The notes under the pieces were generated by a model, which did not search any database, was not told the origin of the DNA, and saw only the letters and a program-made list of their open reading frames with translations. A stretch of 43,704 nt of DNA, taken from an uncultured Bacteroidales bacterium. Its GTDB lineage: Bacteria > Bacteroidota > Bacteroidia > Bacteroidales > Bacteroidaceae. Both the position numbers and the translations under genes were made by a program. The stretch is taken from the NCBI GenBank assembly GCA_902799655.1, contig CADCBH010000016.1:1-43704 (forward strand). The letters run 5' to 3'. Positions 1 to 7,694 of the stretch are shown piece after piece (positions within the stretch are counted from its first letter, which is position 1; every line of letters starts with the position of its first letter).

Positions 1-241
1 TACCTTTGCATTGTGATTCGAGAGAGACACGCCCAGACGCTGACAGCGAGAAGGCCAATCGCTGAAAGAGAAAAGTCTTATCGCCTGCAGAGTTAAGACT
101 GATCTCCGGCAGAGAAAAGGCTTATCTCTCTTTGCCCCCTAAGTTAGGGGGCGACAGGGGTCTGAACAAGGCGCCAGCGAAGACCCACACAAAAACTTAT
201 GTTTAACTAAAAATTTTTACAACAATGGGAACAATTCAGAT
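1..241. other. Left-edge non-coding stretch with repeats
   Basis: I see no convincing gene here. The first eight bases, TACCTTTG, match the Bacteroidota -7 box on the plus strand, but no plus-strand gene follows. Two near-identical 16-mers, AGAGAAAAGTCTTATC at 67-82 and AGAGAAAAGGCTTATC at 111-126, lie 44 bp apart. Short inverted repeats are present (45-49 with 59-63; 74-80 with 94-100). A perfect GC-rich palindrome at 134-152 belongs to a repeat family annotated separately. The stretch lies downstream of the minus-strand HATPase gene, so it may hold that operon's 3' end, but there is no clear U-tract terminator. Confidence 0.5.
134..176 (+). repeat. REP-like palindromic element, single copy
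   Basis: A perfect palindrome GCCCCCTAA-G-TTAGGGGGC (134-152) is followed by a conserved tail containing GACAGGGGTCTGAACAAGG. The same unit, reverse-complemented and with one mismatch over about 39 nt, forms the right arm of an element at 39357-39443; a diverged copy forms the left arm there. A palindromic head plus a fixed tail, dispersed in a genome, is the layout of REP elements. No REP-associated transposase is seen in the window. Confidence 0.7.
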
Positions 242-1165
242 TCAGATGGGCAGTGTCAGCACGAAACGGCTGCCTGGACCTTCGAAGGTGGTATCGAGCA
301 CCACATCACCGTCGAGACGACGGGCGATGCTGCGGGCTACGGTGAGGCCGATGCCCTGTCCGTCGAAGAACTGGTTGAGCTTGACGTATGGCTCGAAGAT
401 ATGCTCAGTCTCCTCAGCGTCGATACCTGAGCCGGTATCCTCGACAGTATAGATGGCCTGCATCTTGTCCATGTCAACGGCTACCTTCAGCGTCACGGCA
501 CCTTCGGAGGTGAACTTCAGGGCGTTGTCGAGCAGATGAGTCAGCGCACGCACAGCCTTGACAAGATTGGTGGAGAGCATCGTAGCAGCGGCTACGGGGT
601 CAACCTGCTTCTCGAACTTGAGATAGCTAATCTTGTCGATGCCTGAGATGGCAATGGCCTCGTCGGCCACCTGAGCAACCAGGATGTTATCGGTGCGATT
701 GATGGCAAACTTGCCCTCGACATCCTCGAGGTCGCTGATGGCGCCAATGAGTGACAACAGCTTGCCATCGGCAGTGGTCTTGGCAATGTCGCGCATGGCA
801 GCAAGGCTCTTTCCGATAACCTCGTGGGCCTTCATCTGCGCCTCGTCATTGCGGGTGCAACGGTCCTGCAGCTCGCCACAGCGCTTCTCGAGAGAGGCGA
901 TGGTTTGCTTGGACTGCTCCTGCTCCTTCTGCATGTTCTCGAAAGCCTCCAGAGCCTGTTCGTAGCCCTCGCCTACATTGTCGAAGTTCTTCTCAAGGGC
1001 GCGATAGTCGTTGAGCAGCTTCTGTTGTTCGTCAACACGCTGCTGATAGTCATTGAGCAACTGCTGCTGCTCGGCGGTCTGCTTGTGGCTGGCCTTCATC
1101 TGGAAGTAGAGAGCAACAGCCAGGGCAAGCGCTATCGCCAGTATAATCAATAGTGCGATCCACAT
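242..1165 (-). CDS. Membrane-anchored HATPase_c protein (histidine-kinase-like)
   Basis: This 307-aa protein starts with one hydrophobic segment (residues 2-20), continues with a Gln/Glu/Leu-rich coiled coil (about 25-110), and ends in a GHKL-type ATPase domain. The N box (THLLDNALKF, about 209-218), G1 box (EDTGSGID, 242-249), F region (IFEPYVKLNQFF) and G2 box (GQGIGLTVA, 269-277) are all visible, so ATP binding is likely intact. I do not see a canonical H box such as SHELRTPL before the ATPase domain, nor a receiver domain; H114 in a coiled-coil context is the only nearby candidate. It lies 7 bp downstream of the STAS gene on the same strand, so it is probably part of the same partner-switching operon. 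It could be a divergent sensor kinase or an ATPase acting on the STAS protein; the family is clear, the substrate is not. Confidence 0.8.
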   Translation of the reverse strand: MWIALLIILAIALALAVALYFQMKASHKQTAEQQQLLNDYQQRVDEQQKLLNDYRALEKNFDNVGEGYEQALEAFENMQKEQEQSKQTIASLEKRCGELQDRCTRNDEAQMKAHEVIGKSLAAMRDIAKTTADGKLLSLIGAISDLEDVEGKFAINRTDNILVAQVADEAIAISGIDKISYLKFEKQVDPVAAATMLSTNLVKAVRALTHLLDNALKFTSEGAVTLKVAVDMDKMQAIYTVEDTGSGIDAEETEHIFEPYVKLNQFFDGQGIGLTVARSIARRLDGDVVLDTTFEGPGSRFVLTLPI

Positions 1166-1172
1166 AAGCCTC

Positions 1173-1484
1173 TTACTCTGCTTTCTTCTCGACCTTCATA
1201 AACTTGGTGAAGCCTGTCATGGCCAACACCTTATAGATTTCTGGGCTTACATTGGTCATCTTGAACTGGCCATGCTGCTGCATCACGGTACGCATGGTCT
1301 TCTGAATGATACGCAGACCTGACGATGCCATATAGGTCAGGTCAGAGCAGTCCATCTCCAAGTCAAGTCCACCGTCAACGAGTGCGGGCTGGATGTCTTG
1401 TTCAAACTGAGGAGCGTTCATCGTGTCAATACGCTCGCCTGTCTTAATGATGGTTTTACCACCTTCCTTGATAATCTGTGTCAT
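1173..1484 (-). CDS. STAS-domain anti-sigma factor antagonist-like protein
   Basis: A 103-aa single STAS domain resembling SpoIIAA/RsbV. The phosphorylation loop is recognisable as TYMASSGLRII, with the serine pair at residues 54-55; the Asp that precedes this pair in SpoIIAA is Ala here. In the known families an unphosphorylated STAS protein captures the HATPase kinase and frees its other partner. The gene sits between the RsbW-like kinase gene (46 bp upstream) and the membrane HATPase gene (7 bp downstream), which supports a partner-switching pair. No cognate sigma factor or PP2C phosphatase is visible in the window, so the output is unknown; in Bacteroidota such modules need not control a sigma factor. 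Confidence 0.88.
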   Translation of the reverse strand: MTQIIKEGGKTIIKTGERIDTMNAPQFEQDIQPALVDGGLDLEMDCSDLTYMASSGLRIIQKTMRTVMQQHGQFKMTNVSPEIYKVLAMTGFTKFMKVEKKAE

Positions 1485-1530
1485 ACTGATAAGGGTTTTT
1501 ATTTATTATTCTATTCTTTTTTTATTGGTT

Positions 1531-1938
1531 TTAAATCTTTTTCTTCATGGTTAGCAGGTTCTTGCCCTCCAGGCGCTGGTAGGTGACCTTGTTCATGATG
1601 TTCTTGACGATGAAGATGCCCATACCGCCAATCTCACGGTCTATGGGATTGATGTTGGGGTCAGCATCGTCTTTCTTGGTGGGGTCGAACTCGCGGCCCT
1701 GATCGCTGAGCATGAAGGTCAGCTCCTTCCCGTCGCTCTCAGCCACCAGTTCGATGTCGGCCGACTTGCCTTCGGGATAAGCGTAGAAGATGACGTTGGA
1801 AACCATCTCTTCCATCACCAAATTGAGGTTCATCTGAAGCTCCATGTCAAGGCCCAGTTCATTGCCGATCTCCTCGATGAACTGATTGACGCGCTCCAGC
1901 TCGCCTACTTGGTTTTTGAGTCTTAGTTCTTTACGCAT
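1531..1938 (-). CDS. RsbW/SpoIIAB-like ATP-binding serine kinase
   Basis: A 135-aa stand-alone HATPase_c_2 domain. The N box is EEMVSNVIFYAY (43-54), the G1 box LSDQGREFDP (77-86) and the G2 box GGMGIFIVKN (104-113), matching anti-sigma kinases of the SpoIIAB/RsbW type, which phosphorylate a STAS partner on serine. The immediate downstream STAS gene is the obvious partner. The gene follows dapA with a 44-bp gap and no TAnnTTTG box in that gap, so it is probably read from the dapA promoter. The family call is confident; its target beyond the STAS protein cannot be deduced. Confidence 0.88.
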   Translation of the reverse strand: MRKELRLKNQVGELERVNQFIEEIGNELGLDMELQMNLNLVMEEMVSNVIFYAYPEGKSADIELVAESDGKELTFMLSDQGREFDPTKKDDADPNINPIDREIGGMGIFIVKNIMNKVTYQRLEGKNLLTMKKKI

Positions 1939-1982
1939 ATGTTGTTATTGGTAGTTTTCTAGTTTCAAGCAGCCCCAGATGT

Positions 1983-2870
1983 CTAGATCTTCAGCTCCTT
2001 CATAATCTCGCTCATGCGCTGTAGCGTCGAGATGCGCGTGGGCACCAGGGGCAGGCGCAGGCGGTTCTGGATATAGCCCATCTCGCTGAGCATGCACTTC
2101 ACGCCAGCGGGGTTGCCATCGACGAAGAGCAGCGAGAAGAGGTCGATGAAACGGTGGTGGATCTTGCGGGCACCATCGTACTCGCCCTTCATCTGTAGGC
2201 GAATCATCTTGGAGAACTCACGGGGCAGGGCATTGCCAATGACACTGATGACACCAACGGCACCGCATGAGATCATGGGGAAGGTCAGCGCATCGTCACC
2301 AGAGATGACATCGAAGTTGCGGGGCTTGTTCTTGATAATCTCGTCAACCTGCTCCAGATTGCCGGAAGCCTCCTTGATGGCGACAATATTCTCACAGTCG
2401 TGGGCCAGACGCACCGTGGTGGCTGCCGTCATGTTGACACCCGTACGACCAGGGACGTTATAGAGCACGACAGGCAGGTTGGTAGCTGCTGCAATCGTCT
2501 TGAAATGCTGGTAGAGACCTTCCTGCGAGGGCTTGTTGTAGTAGGGACATACGCTCAGGATGCCATCGACACCACGGAAATCGCCCGTCTTGAGTTCCTC
2601 AACGATGGCTGCAGTATTGTAGCCGCCGCATCCCATCAGAATGGGCACACGCCCACCTACCAAGTCGACAATGAGGTTCTTAATCTTCAGTTTCTCCTCA
2701 GCTGTCAGTGTCGGAGTCTCACCTGTTGTAGCCAGAATACAGAAGAAGTCGGCTCCGTTATCCAGCTGATATTCTACCAGACGTATCAGTGACTTGTAAT
2801 CGACCGAACCGTCTTCCAAAAAGGGTGTGATCAAGGCTATACCTAATCCCTTGAAGATATTATGTGCCAT
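1983..2870 (-). CDS. dapA: 4-hydroxy-tetrahydrodipicolinate synthase
   Basis: DapA condenses pyruvate with aspartate semialdehyde in the first committed step of diaminopimelate and lysine synthesis, in the cytoplasm. The 295-aa protein has the Schiff-base lysine in VAIKEASG (K166), the catalytic Tyr in VVLYNVPGRTG (Y137), the Thr pair in ATTGETPT (T48-T49) and the carboxylate-binding Arg (R142). I chose the ATG at 2870 rather than the longer frame reaching 2915 because a -7 box on the minus strand (2903-2910) lies between them, so the longer start would be upstream of transcription. It leads an apparent operon with the RsbW-like, STAS and HATPase genes, an unusual association. Confidence 0.95.
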   Translation of the reverse strand: MAHNIFKGLGIALITPFLEDGSVDYKSLIRLVEYQLDNGADFFCILATTGETPTLTAEEKLKIKNLIVDLVGGRVPILMGCGGYNTAAIVEELKTGDFRGVDGILSVCPYYNKPSQEGLYQHFKTIAAATNLPVVLYNVPGRTGVNMTAATTVRLAHDCENIVAIKEASGNLEQVDEIIKNKPRNFDVISGDDALTFPMISCGAVGVISVIGNALPREFSKMIRLQMKGEYDGARKIHHRFIDLFSLLFVDGNPAGVKCMLSEMGYIQNRLRLPLVPTRISTLQRMSEIMKELKI

Positions 2871-2902
2871 AAAATATATAAGAATTCTTATCTTTGCGAC
2901 TG

Positions 2903-2910
2903 CAAAATTA
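2903..2910 (-). promoter_or_regulatory. Predicted promoter of the dapA operon (-7 box)
   Basis: On the minus strand this reads TAATTTTG, an exact TAnnTTTG box, 32 nt before the dapA ATG. No good -33 TTTG is visible at the expected distance, so only the -7 part is supported. Confidence 0.6.
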
Positions 2911-2984
2911 CACATTTTAATTGTAAAATGTTAGGGAATTGGCAAAAAAATGAGCATTTATACGCATTTTTTGTCCTTGAGGCC

Positions 2985-3029
2985 AAAAAAAAAGAATAGC
3001 TCACGAGATGCTACTCCCGTAAGCTATTC
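2985..3029 (-). terminator. Intrinsic terminator after glgB
   Basis: On the minus strand a stem GAATAGCTTACGGG / CTCGTGAGCTATTC, with one wobble and a small asymmetry, is followed by nine T residues. It lies 23 nt after the glgB stop codon and ends the MORN-yhcH-glgB unit. Confidence 0.85.
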
Positions 3030-3051
3030 ATGATTTATGCATTTTTATGCG

Positions 3052-5142
3052 TTAAACCTTCTTCAAGACCACTGCCGAACGCGCAGGGATGTAGAGCTTG
3101 AGCCACTCCTTATGATCCTGTACGTAGAGCGGGTCGTAGTTAGTGAGGTGGGTGATGCTGTCGTCAGCAAAACCATTGCCACCAAACTCCTTGGCATCGG
3201 TGTTGAGCACCACCTCGTAGGAGCCCGTAGGTACGAGGAAGCCATAGTCGGTATAGGAGCGTGTGGGCGAGAAGTTGAACACGAAGACGAGGTCGCCACG
3301 CATGTAGCACAGCACCTGGTCGCCATCGTCGTGCCAAATCTCCGTCACAGGCGTTGCCTGGAAGTTCTTCTGCGACTTGATGACCTCGAGCATCTTCTGG
3401 TCAAAGTCACCCAACCAATGGTAGCAGAGGTCTTTGTTGTCCACCAGATTCCACTGGCGACGGGCATACTTGTACGACCAGCCATTACCTTCGCGTGGGA
3501 AGTCGATCCACTCGGGATGACCAAACTCATTACCCATGAAGTTGAGGTAGCCGCCATTGATGGCACCAGCGGTGACGAGGCGAATCATCTTGTGCAGGGC
3601 GATACCACGCTGGGCGATGTCGTTGACATCCTTCTTGGCAAAGTGCCAGTACATATCGGCATCAATCAGGCGGAAGATGATGGTCTTGTCACCCACCAAT
3701 GCCTGGTCGTGCGACTCGCAGTAAGAGATGGTCTTCTCGTCAGGACGACGGTTCTTGACCTCCCAGAAGATCGAGCAGACGTTGATGTCCTCGTCGCGCA
3801 CCTCCTTGATGGTCTTGATCCAGTAGTCGGGGATGTTCATGGCCATACGGTAGTCGAAGCCATAGCCACCATCCTCGAACTTGGCAGCCAAGCCAGGCAT
3901 ACCAGACACCTCCTCAGCAATAGTGATGGCGTTCTTGTTGACCTCGTGGATGAGGCAGTTGGCCAGCGTGAGATAGCAGATAGCATTATCGTCCTCGTGG
4001 CCGTTGAAATAGTCACCATAGCCTCCGAAGGCCTCACCGAGTCCGTGCGAATAGTACAGCATCGAGGTGACACCGTCGAAGCGGAAACCGTCGAAGTGGA
4101 ACTCTTCGAGCCAGTATTTGCAGTTAGAGAGCAGGAAGTGGAGCACGTCGTCCTTGCCATAGTCGAAGCATAGCGAGTCCCAAGCGGGATGCTCGTGGCG
4201 ATCGCCAGGATAGAAGAACTGGTTGGGGTCGCCAGCAAGGTTGCCCAAGCCCTCGACCTCGTTTTTCACAGCATGCGAATGGACGATATCCATGATGACA
4301 GCAATGCCCAGCTTATGAGCCGTGTCAATCATCTCCTTCAAGTCCTCAGGGGTGCCGAAACGGCTGCTGGGAGCGAAGAAGCTGGAGACATGATAGCCGA
4401 AGGAGCCGTAGTAGGGATGCTCCTGGATGGCCATAACCTGAATGGCGTTGTAACCGTCTTTCTTGACGCGTGGCAGCACATTCTCGGTGAACTCCTTATA
4501 GGTGCCGACCTTCTCGGCATCCTGACCCATACCCACGTGGCACTCATAGATGAGCAGCGGAGACTTGTTGGGCTTGAAGGTCTTCTTCTTCCACTCGTAA
4601 GGCTTCTCAGGATTCCACACCTGAGCAGAGAATATCTTGGTCTGCTCGTCCTGTACGACACGACGGCACCAAGCGGGAATGCGCTCGCCTTCTCCCCCAT
4701 TCCACTTGACCTTCATCTTATACAGGTCACCGTGCTTGATGGCTTTCTCAGAGAGTTTCAGCTCCCAGTTGCCAGTACCTTCGATGCGCTTGCACTTATA
4801 CTTGTCACTCTCCTGCCAGTTATTGAAATCACCGATGAGGTAGATTTCCGTAGCATTGGGAGCCCACTCACGGAATATCCAGCCCTTGGCGAGCTTGTGG
4901 AGTCCGAAATAGAGGTGACCGCTGGCAAACTGCGACAGCGTCTGCTTACCGTTCTTGGTGAGCTGACTGATTTTCCACAGGGCGTGGTCGTGACGGCCGC
5001 GAATAGCCTGTTCAAAGGGTTCGAGCCACGAGTCGTCTCTCACGAGTCCGATATGCTGGGGCTCCTCGACCTTTTTCACCTTCTTGGTAGCAGCCTTCTT
5101 GGTGGCTGTCTTCTTCGTTGTAGTCTTTTTAGTTGTTACCAT
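3052..5142 (-). CDS. glgB: 1,4-alpha-glucan (glycogen) branching enzyme
   Basis: The 696-aa enzyme makes alpha-1,6 branches in glycogen. It has a CBM48 domain (FREWAPNATEIYLIGDFNNW, about 90-109), a GH13 barrel and a C-terminal beta domain. GH13 motifs are DIVHSH (285-290), GFRFDGVTSM with the nucleophile D356, IAEEVSG with acid/base E410, and ESHDQ with D479. The motif wording (HSH, GVTSM, VSGMP) resembles the eukaryote-like GH13_8 branching enzymes rather than E. coli GlgB. An unusual Lys/Thr/Ala-rich tail (residues 1-25, KK repeats like a histone H1 tail) precedes the first domain. The gene lies 18 bp after yhcH on the same strand and ends at a strong terminator. Confidence 0.95.
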   Translation of the reverse strand: MVTTKKTTTKKTATKKAATKKVKKVEEPQHIGLVRDDSWLEPFEQAIRGRHDHALWKISQLTKNGKQTLSQFASGHLYFGLHKLAKGWIFREWAPNATEIYLIGDFNNWQESDKYKCKRIEGTGNWELKLSEKAIKHGDLYKMKVKWNGGEGERIPAWCRRVVQDEQTKIFSAQVWNPEKPYEWKKKTFKPNKSPLLIYECHVGMGQDAEKVGTYKEFTENVLPRVKKDGYNAIQVMAIQEHPYYGSFGYHVSSFFAPSSRFGTPEDLKEMIDTAHKLGIAVIMDIVHSHAVKNEVEGLGNLAGDPNQFFYPGDRHEHPAWDSLCFDYGKDDVLHFLLSNCKYWLEEFHFDGFRFDGVTSMLYYSHGLGEAFGGYGDYFNGHEDDNAICYLTLANCLIHEVNKNAITIAEEVSGMPGLAAKFEDGGYGFDYRMAMNIPDYWIKTIKEVRDEDINVCSIFWEVKNRRPDEKTISYCESHDQALVGDKTIIFRLIDADMYWHFAKKDVNDIAQRGIALHKMIRLVTAGAINGGYLNFMGNEFGHPEWIDFPREGNGWSYKYARRQWNLVDNKDLCYHWLGDFDQKMLEVIKSQKNFQATPVTEIWHDDGDQVLCYMRGDLVFVFNFSPTRSYTDYGFLVPTGSYEVVLNTDAKEFGGNGFADDSITHLTNYDPLYVQDHKEWLKLYIPARSAVVLKKV

Positions 5143-5160
5143 AGTATCTTGATTATAGAA

Positions 5161-5607
5161 TTATTTTTTGATTTTGAAAATGGCCTTTCTGAACTCAGGA
5201 ACATTGGCGATACAGGGTGCATGACCATCCTGCGGGAAGAAGATAGCCATCATGCCGAGCTGACACGTCACATAGCTGTCAGCAGCCAGACCAGGATACT
5301 TGGTGATATCCTTCTCTTCGTTATAGGCCACATCGGGCAGATCCTCGCGCTGGGTATAGCCGTAGGTCTCAGCAGCAGTGATGGGTATCTGGATGTCAAT
5401 CATCTTGTTGTGAGTCTCCAAAACGGCCTCATCGGGTGTCTTGGACTTCGACGTCGTGATGTTGACAAAGAGGTCTTTGCCCACGATTTCATACTTGCCA
5501 TCAGCCATCTTGCTGAGGTCGTTAGCTTTCAGATACTCTACCACCTTGGGAAACAGGGGGTTCAGAGCTGCATACTGCTCCAGATTCTCAATTGTGTCGA
5601 TAATCAT
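5161..5607 (-). CDS. YhcH/YjgK/YiaL family protein (DUF386)
   Basis: The 148-aa protein matches the YhcH/YiaL (DUF386) family of small cupin-like metal-binding proteins, which are linked to sugar handling such as sialic acid catabolism in some bacteria. Recognisable blocks are the start MIIDTIENLEQY, LETHNKMIDIQIPI in the middle and FFPQDGHAPCIA near the C terminus; His and Glu residues in the last two are the likely metal ligands. Full length for the family. It sits 18 bp before glgB and 33 bp after the MORN gene, so it is probably cotranscribed with both. Its substrate here is unknown. Confidence 0.85.
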   Translation of the reverse strand: MIIDTIENLEQYAALNPLFPKVVEYLKANDLSKMADGKYEIVGKDLFVNITTSKSKTPDEAVLETHNKMIDIQIPITAAETYGYTQREDLPDVAYNEEKDITKYPGLAADSYVTCQLGMMAIFFPQDGHAPCIANVPEFRKAIFKIKK

Positions 5608-5640
5608 AGTAATTATATTTAATGTTGAGTATTCAATTCA

Positions 5641-6768
5641 TCAGTCCTTATTGGTATCCAACTGTCTTTTACCTCGGATATACATACCCTGTGCCGTCAC
5701 ATTGCCATTGCGGTCTTTCTCCACAAAGCGTCCATCACGACGATCATCGGCATAGGAACCCTCGAAGCGCAGACCTTCCTTATTCTCCTCGATGGCTGGT
5801 CCGTGACGCTTGCCATTGACGAAATGACCACGGAACTTAGAACCGTCGGCATAGCGTGCGATACCCTCGCCATGAATCATGCCGTTGCGGAACTGACCTT
5901 CGAAGAAGTCGCCATTCTTCATCGTGAGCTTGCCACGTCCGTTGGGCTTGTCAGCCTTCCATTCGCCCTGATAGGTATTGCCATTCTTCCATACCAACGT
6001 ACCCTGACCGCTCTTGTCACCCTTATAGAACTGACCCGTATAGCGGTCGCCATTGGCATAGCGGAAGATACCCTGTCCGGTACGTTCTCCATTGACGTAG
6101 TCGCCATCATAGAGGTCACCGTTCTGGAACTTATAGATACCCTTGCCATTCTGGAAATCATTGGTAAACTGGCCGATATAGGCATCACCATTGGCATAGC
6201 GGAAAGTACCCTTGCCATGCTGGTGGTTGTCTTTCCACTGGCCTTCGTACGACGAGCCATTGCCCCAGTTGAAGGTACCCTTGCCGTTCTTCTGGTCGTT
6301 GACCCACTCGCCCTCGTAGTAGGCACCGCTCTGATAGGTGTAACGTCCCTTACCATGACGCTTGCTGGCCTTCCAGGTGCCATCATAGACGTCACCATTG
6401 TAGTAGTACATCACGCCATGACCTTCCTGGTCGTCACGATACCACAGGCCCACATACTTATTATTATTAGCGAAGTAGAAAGTGCCCATACCATGCTGAT
6501 GATCCTGCATCCACTGGCCTTCGTACTTCTCGCCATCGTGGAACGTATAGACGCCATAGCCCTGGCGCTTGCCCTTGACATATTCGCCCTCGAAGCTGTC
6601 TCCATCTTTCCAGAGCGTCTTTCCTTTGCCATGAGGCTTGCCAGACATCATCTCGCCCTTGTACTCGCCACCATCTTTCATCTTACAGGAGCCAAGGGTG
6701 ATTTTCTGCGCCGAAACGGTCAGCGCGAACAGTATGTTAATAGTAAGGAAAATATATCGAATATTCAT
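5641..6768 (-). CDS. Secreted MORN-repeat protein
   Basis: The 375-aa product has a signal peptide (MNIRYIFLTINILFALTVSA, cleavage after SAQ) and about 14 consecutive MORN repeats of roughly 23 residues, each starting with a Y/F-x-G-E/Q type motif and ending with a GxG motif such as HGKGTF. MORN repeats are beta-hairpin arrays usually involved in protein or membrane binding; no catalytic domain is present. I chose the ATG at 6768 because a good promoter (6790-6820) lies just upstream and the longer frame would begin inside that promoter. A second, smaller set of MORN-like repeats occurs in the GH25 protein at 10972-12375. Function unknown. Confidence 0.85.
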   Translation of the reverse strand: MNIRYIFLTINILFALTVSAQKITLGSCKMKDGGEYKGEMMSGKPHGKGKTLWKDGDSFEGEYVKGKRQGYGVYTFHDGEKYEGQWMQDHQHGMGTFYFANNNKYVGLWYRDDQEGHGVMYYYNGDVYDGTWKASKRHGKGRYTYQSGAYYEGEWVNDQKNGKGTFNWGNGSSYEGQWKDNHQHGKGTFRYANGDAYIGQFTNDFQNGKGIYKFQNGDLYDGDYVNGERTGQGIFRYANGDRYTGQFYKGDKSGQGTLVWKNGNTYQGEWKADKPNGRGKLTMKNGDFFEGQFRNGMIHGEGIARYADGSKFRGHFVNGKRHGPAIEENKEGLRFEGSYADDRRDGRFVEKDRNGNVTAQGMYIRGKRQLDTNKD

Positions 6769-6789
6769 TGTAGCTGCATTTAAACTTGA

Positions 6790-6820
6790 CAAAGGTATGA
6801 AAAAAAAACGATACTGCAAA
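6790..6820 (-). promoter_or_regulatory. Promoter of the MORN-yhcH-glgB unit
   Basis: On the minus strand TTTG (6817-6820) and TACCTTTG (6790-6797) are separated by 19 bp, an ideal Bacteroidota -33/-7 arrangement, 21 nt before the MORN-gene ATG. Confidence 0.8.
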
Positions 6821-6896
6821 GCGTTTTAAAAAATATTCACTAACTTTGCTATAAAATAGCGAAAATAGGCTGCATCTCGGAAAAGCTCAAATAAAA

Positions 6897-6928
6897 TTTG
6901 GCTTTTCTCTCGATTTGCACTATCTTTG
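6897..6928 (+). promoter_or_regulatory. Promoter of kdsB
   Basis: TTTG (6897-6900) and TATCTTTG (6921-6928) with a 20-bp spacer lie 20 nt before the kdsB ATG. A second exact -7 match, TAACTTTG, occurs upstream at 6841-6848 but has no matching -33 box. Confidence 0.8.
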
Positions 6929-6948
6929 CAGGCAAAATATATAAAATT

Positions 6949-7692
6949 ATGAAGTTTATCGCTATTATACCCGCCAGATACGCGTCGACACGCTTTCCTG
7001 GCAAACCATTGGCCATGCTGGGCGGCAAGACCGTTATCCAGCGCGTTTATGAACAGGCTACTGCCGTATTGCCAGAGGCCTATGTGGCTACTGACGACGA
7101 GCGCATCTTCAAGGCTGTCGAGGCCTTTGGCGGACGTGCCGTCATGACACGTACGGACCACAAGAGCGGTACGGACCGTATCGAAGAAGCTGCTGAAAAG
7201 ATCCAGACGGATGCTGACGTCATCATCAATGTGCAGGGTGACGAGCCCTTCATCCAGACGTCGCAAATCGAGACGCTCATGCACTTGTTCGATGACCCCA
7301 CCACACAGATTGGCACACTGGGTAAACTTTTTGACACTATGGAGGCTGTCGAGAATCCCAACTCACCCAAGATCGTGTGCGATCGCAGAGGTTTCGCCCT
7401 CTACTTCAGCCGTTCCGTCATCCCCCACGTTCGTGGCAAGGAGCAGGCGTCGTGGCTGGAGCATTTCCCCTATCTGAAACACTTGGGAATATACGCCTAT
7501 CGCAGAGAAACGCTCAAGGAAGTGACACAGCTGTCGCAGACCCCCCTCGAACTGGCAGAGAGTCTGGAACAACTGCGATGGTTGGAAAACGGTTATCGCA
7601 TCCGTGTAGGAATCACGGATGTGGAAACGGTAGGCATCGACACACCAGAAGACTTGGTACGTGCCGAAAAGTTCTTACAAGAAAAACATTAG
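6949..7692 (+). CDS. kdsB: 3-deoxy-manno-octulosonate cytidylyltransferase
   Basis: KdsB activates Kdo as CMP-Kdo for lipopolysaccharide inner-core synthesis, in the cytoplasm. The 247-aa protein begins with the nucleotide-binding signature IIPARYASTRFPGKPL and carries VQGDEPFI and the C-terminal VGIDTPEDL, all typical of the family. The ATG at 6949 is chosen because the -7 box lies at 6921-6928, inside the longer reading frame that starts at 6898. It converges with the DnaJ-like gene with only 2 bp between the stop codons and no terminator-like hairpin between them. Confidence 0.95.
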   Translation: MKFIAIIPARYASTRFPGKPLAMLGGKTVIQRVYEQATAVLPEAYVATDDERIFKAVEAFGGRAVMTRTDHKSGTDRIEEAAEKIQTDADVIINVQGDEPFIQTSQIETLMHLFDDPTTQIGTLGKLFDTMEAVENPNSPKIVCDRRGFALYFSRSVIPHVRGKEQASWLEHFPYLKHLGIYAYRRETLKEVTQLSQTPLELAESLEQLRWLENGYRIRVGITDVETVGIDTPEDLVRAEKFLQEKH

Positions 7693-7694
7693 TC

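Noticed and set aside
134-152. The left-edge palindrome as a terminator of the HATPase operon
   Set aside because: No T tract follows the stem on the minus strand; the match to the element at 39357 explains it better.
225-452. A 75-aa plus-strand frame at the left edge, preceded by an AT-rich leader
   Set aside because: All but its first codons lie antisense to the HATPase gene and the product is low-complexity Ser/Pro/Arg.
3037-5622. Two long plus-strand open frames (378 and 477 aa) opposite glgB and the YhcH gene
   Set aside because: They are antisense shadows of genes with clear motifs on the minus strand and have no recognisable domains.
5803-6783. A 326-aa plus-strand frame, and repeated DNA resembling an array, over the MORN gene
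   Set aside because: The periodicity is the 23-residue MORN repeat; units are not identical and are not separated by unique spacers, so it is no CRISPR array.
6826-7284. A 152-aa minus-strand frame over kdsB
   Set aside because: Antisense to kdsB, which has intact signature motifs and promoter.
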